Shown here one piece after another: positions 38,494 to 43,026 of a stretch of DNA of 43,026 nucleotides. Where the stretch lies: positions 1 to 43,026 of the forward strand of contig JASLDM010000032.1 in assembly GCA_030151565.1 (NCBI GenBank), in the 5' to 3' direction. The notes beneath the pieces were generated by a model, which did not search any database, was not told the DNA's origin, and saw only the letters and a program-made list of their open reading frames with translations. The DNA is from Flavobacterium sp. GTDB lineage: Bacteria; Bacteroidota; Bacteroidia; Flavobacteriales; Flavobacteriaceae. Numbering within the stretch: the first letter of the stretch is position 1; each line of letters starts with the position of its first letter. Made by a program: the position numbers and the translations under genes.

Positions 38494-39795
38494 ATGAAAG
38501 AAAAAGAAACATTAGAGCGAATACTTATAGTATCTTATTATTGGCCACCCGCGGGAGGGCCAGGAGTTCAACGATGGCTTAAGTTTGCTAAGTATTTGCC
38601 TGATTTTGGTTATGAACCTATAATATATACGCCAGAAAATCCTAACTATCCTTTGGTGGATGAGGAATTGGTGAAAGAGATTCCTGAAGGCATCAAGGTG
38701 TTAAAGCAACCAATAAAAGAGCCTTATAGAATTGCTTCTCTTTTTTCTAAAAACAAATCAAAATCCTTAAGCGCTGGAATTATACCACAAGCGCGAAAAC
38801 AAAGTCTGTTAGATAAAGTTTTACTATGGATTAGAGGTAATTTTTTTATTCCTGATGCCCGCATTGGGTGGGTGGCTCCGTCTGTTAGTTACTTAAAAAA
38901 ATACATTCAGGAATACAATATCAATACCGTAATTACCACTGGACCTCCTCATAGTATGCATCTTATTGGATGTCAGCTTAAGGAACAATTGAATATTAAA
39001 TGGATTGCCGATTTTAGAGATCCATGGACAACTATCGGTTACCATAAAGAACTGAAATTGACTAAAAAATCTATAGAGAAACATATAGCATTAGAATCTA
39101 GGGTTTTAACTACTGCAGACGAAATAATCGTTACAAGTAAGTCAACTAAAAAAGAATTTGCTGCATTGACAACTAAGCCTATAACGGTAATTACCAATGG
39201 CTATGATGTAGAATATGTTGGAAGGATTACAAGGGATGAGAAGTTTTCATTAGCACATATTGGGTCTTTTCTTTCAAATAGAAATCCTAGGGTTTTATGG
39301 AAAGCAATAGTAGAATTGCGCAAAGAAAATAAAGAGTTTAAGGAGGCATTTCAACTTAAATTAATAGGTAAGATAAGTCAAGAAATACAAGATGTTATTG
39401 CTGAATTCCATTTGGAAGAATGCACGTTGAATTTAGGATATGTTAGTCACCACGAGGCTTTAATTGAACAAAGGAAATCGCAGGTTTTGTTGTTGGTGGA
39501 AATTGATTCAGAAGATACAAAAGCCATAATACCAGGAAAGTTGTTTGAATATATGGCTGCAGAGCGACCTATTTTAGCAATCGGACCAGATGAAGCTGAT
39601 TTTTTTGAAATTATAAAGGAAACTAATACTGGTAAAATAGCTTTATATGATGAAAAAGATCGCATCAAAGAAATTTTATTAGATTATTTTGAGAAATATC
39701 AAAAGCAAGAATTAAAGGTTTATGGTATGGGCTTACAGTATTTTAGTAGAAAAAAGTTAACAGAAAAGCTTGCTCAGATTTTAAAAAGAATCTAA
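38494..39795 (+). CDS. GT4-like glycosyltransferase
   Basis: A 433-residue GT-B-fold cytoplasmic glycosyltransferase. The N-terminal acceptor domain begins ILIVSYYWPPAGGPGVQRWLK-like sequence (glycine-rich loop after strand 1). The middle has TTGPPHSMHLIG and DFRDPWTTIGYH. The C-terminal nucleotide-sugar domain has LAHIGSFLSNRNPRVLWKA and the loop IIPGKLFEYMAAERPILAIGPDEAD with the E-x7-E-like region typical of GT4. It likely adds a sugar to a cell-surface glycan or glycolipid; donor and acceptor are unknown. It starts 2 nt after the YfhO stop codon. Confidence 0.85.
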   Translation: MKEKETLERILIVSYYWPPAGGPGVQRWLKFAKYLPDFGYEPIIYTPENPNYPLVDEELVKEIPEGIKVLKQPIKEPYRIASLFSKNKSKSLSAGIIPQARKQSLLDKVLLWIRGNFFIPDARIGWVAPSVSYLKKYIQEYNINTVITTGPPHSMHLIGCQLKEQLNIKWIADFRDPWTTIGYHKELKLTKKSIEKHIALESRVLTTADEIIVTSKSTKKEFAALTTKPITVITNGYDVEYVGRITRDEKFSLAHIGSFLSNRNPRVLWKAIVELRKENKEFKEAFQLKLIGKISQEIQDVIAEFHLEECTLNLGYVSHHEALIEQRKSQVLLLVEIDSEDTKAIIPGKLFEYMAAERPILAIGPDEADFFEIIKETNTGKIALYDEKDRIKEILLDYFEKYQKQELKVYGMGLQYFSRKKLTEKLAQILKRI

Positions 39796-39864
39796 TTTTT
39801 TACCCAATGGATCGAAACAAACGACTTGATCTGTGAAAAGTTCTCAAAAAAGCAATCTAATAAT

Positions 39865-39896
39865 AATAAGAGCTACTAAATTTAGTAGCTCTTATT
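39865..39896. terminator. Bidirectional terminator
   Basis: A perfect 32-nt palindrome (arms AATAAGAGCTACTAAA and complement) with T-rich sequence following on the plus strand. It lies between the glycosyltransferase and the convergent PLP enzyme. Confidence 0.8.
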
Positions 39897-39912
39897 GTTT
39901 TAGTAACTCTTT

Positions 39913-41115
39913 TTAGAGTACACCCACTTCTTGCATACAGGCAACAATGTTTTGATAAGTACGTTCGATATCGTAATCTAAACCTATAGAAATACGGATA
40001 AGACCATTAGAAAGCCCCATTTGTTTTTGTTCCTCTAAAGGAATTTCTGATGAAGTAGAGGTTCCTGGTGCGCTAAATAACGTCTTGTAAAAACCTAAAC
40101 TAACAGCAAGGTAGCCGATGTTATGTTCTTGCATTAATTCCATAAGAGCGTTAGCTTTTTCTAAGCTACCTGCATCTAAAGTAAGCATTCCTCCAAACCC
40201 AAATTCTGGATGCATCATTGTTTTATATAAATCGTGACTTGGATGTGATTTAAGGCCTGGATAAACTGTTTTTACGCCTAAAGCTTGGAGCTTTTCAGCC
40301 AGATATAAGGCATTTTTACTATGCTGTTGCATTCGTATTGGTAAAGTTCTTAAGTTTTTTAATATACTCGCTGCACGCATACTATCCATAGTTGGGCCTA
40401 ACAACATCGTTGCTCCATCATTCACATCTTTAATGGCTTGGATAAATGTGGCAGACGCACAAATAACGCCTCCTACAGTATCACTGCTTCCATTTATGTA
40501 TTTAGTAAGACTATGAATTGTGATGTCTGCTCCAAGTTGGTGTGGAGATATAGATAAAGGAGAAAAGGTATTATCCACCACCAATTGTAGGTTGTGTTTT
40601 TTAGCTAACTCTGCTAAAGCGGGAATATTTGCAACTTCGAGTAGTGGATTGCTAACAGATTCACAGTACAATACTTTAGTATTTGAAGTGATGGCGCTTT
40701 CAACAGCTTTAAGATCTGTAATATCAACAAATGTTGTTTGAATAGCGTAACGGGGTAAAAAGTTTTTCATAAATGCATAAGTACCTCCGTAAATAGTTCT
40801 ACTTGATACGATGTGGTCTTGTGCTTGGCAAAGTTGTAATAAAGTAGAGGTAATGGCTCCCATACCTGAAGCGGTAGTATTTGCAGCTTCTGCACCTTCC
40901 ATTGCAGCTAAAGCTTCTGATAGAAATAAATTGCTTGGACTAGAGTGGCGAGAATAAAGGTAGCAGCCATCTGTATTACCTTCAAAAGTATCAAACATTG
41001 TTTTGGCAGCCATAAATGTATACGTTGAGGAATCTGAAATAGATGGGTTAACACCCCCAAATTCTCCAAAGAATTGCAAATCTTGTATTTGATTTGCAGG
41101 TTCGAAATCATTCAT
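39913..41115 (-). CDS. Cys/Met-metabolism PLP enzyme (cystathionine/methionine lyase type)
   Basis: A 400-residue member of the trans-sulfuration PLP family. Conserved blocks: YSRHSSPSNLFLSEALAAMEG (Tyr/Arg phosphate contact from the neighbouring subunit), TASGMGAITS, IVSSRTIYGGTYAFM, VVDNTFSPLS and SLTKYINGSSD with PLP lysine 205, and a C-terminal LIRISIGLDYD. Flavobacterial homologues are called methionine gamma-lyase or cystathionine synthase/lyase. The cysteine that typifies most methionine gamma-lyases (GCT) is Gly here (YGGTY), so the reaction is left open. The start is ATG 41115; the in-frame ATG 41172 lies inside the promoter/dyad region. Regulation by a dyad in the promoter spacer is likely. 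Confidence 0.85.
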   Translation of the reverse strand: MNDFEPANQIQDLQFFGEFGGVNPSISDSSTYTFMAAKTMFDTFEGNTDGCYLYSRHSSPSNLFLSEALAAMEGAEAANTTASGMGAITSTLLQLCQAQDHIVSSRTIYGGTYAFMKNFLPRYAIQTTFVDITDLKAVESAITSNTKVLYCESVSNPLLEVANIPALAELAKKHNLQLVVDNTFSPLSISPHQLGADITIHSLTKYINGSSDTVGGVICASATFIQAIKDVNDGATMLLGPTMDSMRAASILKNLRTLPIRMQQHSKNALYLAEKLQALGVKTVYPGLKSHPSHDLYKTMMHPEFGFGGMLTLDAGSLEKANALMELMQEHNIGYLAVSLGFYKTLFSAPGTSTSSEIPLEEQKQMGLSNGLIRISIGLDYDIERTYQNIVACMQEVGVL

Positions 41116-41141
41116 AAATATTAAGTTTTTTGGTTGTTGAT

Positions 41142-41172
41142 TAAAAGTAGCGAATTTGTTATCAATTCGCAA
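41142..41172 (-). promoter_or_regulatory. Promoter of the PLP enzyme with a dyad filling its spacer
   Basis: On the minus strand: TTG (41172-41170), 20 nt, then TACTTTTA (41149-41142). The spacer is almost exactly occupied by GCGAATT-N7-AATTCGC (41150-41156 and 41164-41170 on plus), a perfect 7-bp dyad. A repressor bound there would block the promoter. The regulator is unknown; effector and protein cannot be inferred from the site. Confidence 0.45.
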
Positions 41173-41334
41173 TTAAACAAAAGAAAAGAGTGTTTTTTAT
41201 GTTGTGGGCAATTTGGTAAATAAGAGATTTATAAAAAGCTAAAACTTTAAGAAAACTTCTAGTTATAAAAGAGTAGATGATCCATAGGTGGTAAAAACTT
41301 TTCTGTAAAACCTTCATCAATTCGTTAAAAATCG

Positions 41335-41342
41335 TAACTTTG
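41335..41342 (+). promoter_or_regulatory. -7 element of lpdA
   Basis: TAACTTTG, a perfect TAnnTTTG, 37 nt before ATG 41380. Confidence 0.5.
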
Positions 41343-41379
41343 CTTTTCATAAATTAAAAACAATATAAACAGAAATACT

Positions 41380-42783
41380 ATGAGTTCATTTGACGTAGTT
41401 GTAATAGGTTCAGGACCTGGAGGATATGTATCAGCTATACGCTGTGCGCAATTAGGATTGAATACAGCAATCATTGAAAAATATTCAACTTTAGGTGGGA
41501 CTTGTTTAAACGTAGGTTGTATTCCTTCTAAAGCGTTGCTTGCCTCTTCACACCACGTTGAAGAAATGGGACATTTTGCTGATCACGGAATTGAAATTGC
41601 AGGTGATGTAAAAATTGATTTAGCTAAGATGATTGCGCGTAAGCAAGCAGTAGTAGATCAAACTTGTGCTGGGGTGAAATACCTTATGGACAAAAATAAA
41701 ATTACCGTTTTCGAAGGAGTTGGATCTTTTGAAAGTGCTACAAAAATAAATATTACCAAAGCTGATGGAAGTGTAGAAAGTATCGAAGCTAAGAATACTA
41801 TTATTGCTACAGGATCTAAGCCTTCAAATTTACCATTTATCACTTTAGATAAAGAGCGAGTAATTACTTCTACTGAAGCGTTAAAATTACCAGAGGTTCC
41901 AAAACATTTAATTGTTATTGGAGGAGGGGTTATTGGACTGGAATTAGGACAAGTTTATTTACGTTTAGGAGCTCAAGTATCAGTAGTTGAATTTGCTGAT
42001 CGTGTTATTCCAGGAATGGATAGTGCGTTGTCAAAAGAGTTAACTAAGGTTTTGAAAAAGCAAGGAATGAAGTTCTATACGTCTCACAAAGTGCAATCTG
42101 TAGAGCGCGTAGGTGATGTTGTTACCGTTACTGCTGAAAACAAAAAAGGAGAACTTATTAGTTTAGAAGGTGATTATGCATTGGTTTCAGTAGGAAGACG
42201 TCCTTATACGGATGGATTGAATGCAGAGAAAGCAGGAGTGAAATTAACCGACAGAGGACAAGTTGAAGTAAATGATCAGCTTCAAACGACAGCTTCAAAT
42301 ATTTACGCAATTGGTGATGTAGTTCGTGGAGCTATGTTAGCACATAAAGCGGAAGAAGAAGGAGTTTTAGTAGCAGAGCAATTAGCAGGACAAAGACCAC
42401 ATATTAATTATAACCTAATCCCTGGGGTAGTTTATACTTGGCCAGAAGTTGCAGCTGTTGGAAAAACAGAAGAGCAATTGAAAGCAGAAGGAGTTGCTTA
42501 TAAAGCAGGAAGTTTCCCTTTCAAAGCTTTAGGTAGAGCACGTGCAAGTGCGGATACAGATGGTTTAGTAAAAATATTAGCCGATGCTAATACGGACGAA
42601 GTGTTAGGAATCCATATGGTTGGAGCTCGTTCAGCAGATTTAATTGCAGAAGCTGTAACAGCTATGGAGTTTAGAGCATCAGCAGAAGATATTGCTAGAA
42701 TGTCTCATGCACATCCAACATTTGCAGAAGCGATTAAAGAGGCGGCATTAGCGGCTACAGAAAATAGAGCTATTCACGTTTAA
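41380..42783 (+). CDS. lpdA: Dihydrolipoyl dehydrogenase
   Basis: A 467-residue FAD/NAD disulfide oxidoreductase, the E3 subunit of 2-oxoacid dehydrogenases and the glycine cleavage system. It has the FAD fold VVVIGSGPGGYVSAIRCAQLG (residues 6-26), the redox-active pair GGTCLNVGCIPSKALL (Cys42, Cys47), the NAD fold LIVIGGGVIGLELGQVYLRLG, the second FAD motif NIYAIGDVVRGAMLAHKAEEEG, and the C-terminal dimer-interface SHAHPTFAEAIKEA with the catalytic His-Glu. Full length. No E1/E2 or gcv genes are adjacent, as expected for a shared stand-alone E3. Own promoter and terminator. Confidence 0.97.
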   Translation: MSSFDVVVIGSGPGGYVSAIRCAQLGLNTAIIEKYSTLGGTCLNVGCIPSKALLASSHHVEEMGHFADHGIEIAGDVKIDLAKMIARKQAVVDQTCAGVKYLMDKNKITVFEGVGSFESATKINITKADGSVESIEAKNTIIATGSKPSNLPFITLDKERVITSTEALKLPEVPKHLIVIGGGVIGLELGQVYLRLGAQVSVVEFADRVIPGMDSALSKELTKVLKKQGMKFYTSHKVQSVERVGDVVTVTAENKKGELISLEGDYALVSVGRRPYTDGLNAEKAGVKLTDRGQVEVNDQLQTTASNIYAIGDVVRGAMLAHKAEEEGVLVAEQLAGQRPHINYNLIPGVVYTWPEVAAVGKTEEQLKAEGVAYKAGSFPFKALGRARASADTDGLVKILADANTDEVLGIHMVGARSADLIAEAVTAMEFRASAEDIARMSHAHPTFAEAIKEAALAATENRAIHV

Positions 42784-42814
42784 TCTTTTTAAAAGATTGA
42801 ATTTAAATAAGTAT

Positions 42815-42848
42815 AAGCCTACTTGATTTTATCAAGTAGGCTTTTTTA
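42815..42848 (+). terminator. Terminator after lpdA
   Basis: AAGCCTACTTGAT (42815-42827) and ATCAAGTAGGCTT (42831-42843) form a 13-bp stem with loop TTT, followed by a T run. Confidence 0.9.
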
Positions 42849-42864
42849 TTCTTGCTAATTGAGG

Positions 42865-42872
42865 TACATTTG
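42865..42872 (+). promoter_or_regulatory. -7 element of the truncated lipoprotein gene
   Basis: TACATTTG, a perfect TAnnTTTG, 20 nt before the first ATG at 42893. Confidence 0.45.
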
Positions 42873-42892
42873 AACCAATCAATTAAAAATTA

Positions 42893-43026
42893 ATGATGAA
42901 GAAAATAATTTTATGCGTTGCGTTATTAGCTATTGGAGCATCATGTTCTAAAAACGATGATAATAATGTAAATAATACAGATCCCGTTTTCGACGCTCCT
43001 TATGAGCCACTTAAGAGCTTTTCTGA
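42893..43026 (+). CDS. Lipoprotein, N-terminal part only (runs off the window)
   Basis: 44 codons before the window ends. Two consecutive ATGs (42893, 42896) start a lipoprotein signal, KKIILCVALLAIGASC, with the lipidated Cys followed by SKNDDNN, an Asn/Asp-rich linker. The mature start VFDAPYEPLKSFS resembles the beginning of diheme c-type cytochrome-like lipoproteins (SO2930 type). That is only a guess from about a dozen residues, and no heme motif is in view. Confidence 0.7.
   Translation, partial: MMKKIILCVALLAIGASCSKNDDNNVNNTDPVFDAPYEPLKSFS

Noticed and set aside
41115..41172. Longer N-terminus of the Cys/Met PLP enzyme
   Set aside because: The upstream ATG falls inside the promoter and dyad, and the extra 19 residues do not resemble the family.
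1..43026. Mobile elements, prophage or defence systems
   Set aside because: No transposase, integrase, phage structural, restriction, toxin-antitoxin or Cas-like protein was recognised on either strand.

Overview
This is an AT-rich chromosomal segment of a Bacteroidota bacterium, almost certainly family Flavobacteriaceae (Flavobacterium/Myroides-like; the genus cannot be fixed from the sequence alone). Four things support this. Many intergenic regions carry the Bacteroidota -7 element TAnnTTTG, sometimes with an upstream TTG, and clear Shine-Dalgarno sequences are scarce. The gene content is typical of the family: malate:quinone oxidoreductase, short arginine decarboxylase plus a deoxyhypusine-synthase-like protein, DUF4834, PyrR-PyrB, FucP-type sugar MFS, and the long PurM. 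Lipoproteins have short lipoboxes ending in SC. The proteins themselves read as flavobacterial.

Layout. 1-2.5 kb: a Bcr/CflA-type drug exporter behind a leader with a 21-codon upstream ORF, a DUF4328 membrane protein broken by a frameshift, and tRNA-Ala(GGC). 2.5-4.7 kb (minus strand): FMN reductase, a DUF4377/double-META secreted protein and a YbjQ-family protein. 4.8-9.2 kb (plus): pyrR-pyrB, a small conserved protein, ribonuclease Z, pdxH, a small membrane protein and an Smr-domain protein. 9.2-12.1 kb: an unknown lipoprotein diverging from a FucP-type MFS transporter with an unusual coiled-coil insert. 12.3-16.7 kb: cysteine desulfurase, purM-ruvX and mqo. 16.7-21.8 kb: an LpxH-like phosphoesterase, aroC-ung, proline dehydrogenase and aroB. 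21.9-24.9 kb: a polyamine locus (structured leader, arginine decarboxylase, deoxyhypusine-synthase-like enzyme), then a small acidic protein. 24.99-25.75 kb: a gene-free stretch with an 11-nt-periodic degenerate repeat array. 25.75-33.5 kb: ychF, a YihY/BrkB membrane protein, parE-parC and an outer-membrane phospholipase A. 33.5-35.5 kb: hemN with a small membrane protein, divergent from a rhodanese lipoprotein across an FNR-like dyad. 35.6-39.8 kb: DUF4834, YfhO and a GT4-like glycosyltransferase. 39.9-43.0 kb: a Cys/Met-metabolism PLP enzyme behind a promoter whose spacer is a perfect dyad, lpdA, and the start of a lipoprotein gene cut by the window edge.

Most of the window is housekeeping: nucleotide, aromatic amino acid, PLP, heme and polyamine metabolism, chromosome segregation and repair. 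I see no insertion sequence, prophage, CRISPR array or recognisable defence island. The points most worth a second look are the deoxyhypusine-synthase homologue that lacks the family's catalytic lysine beside arginine decarboxylase, its attenuator-like leader, the FNR-type site at the class II position of hemN, the 11-nt periodic intergenic array, and the frameshifted DUF4328 gene.
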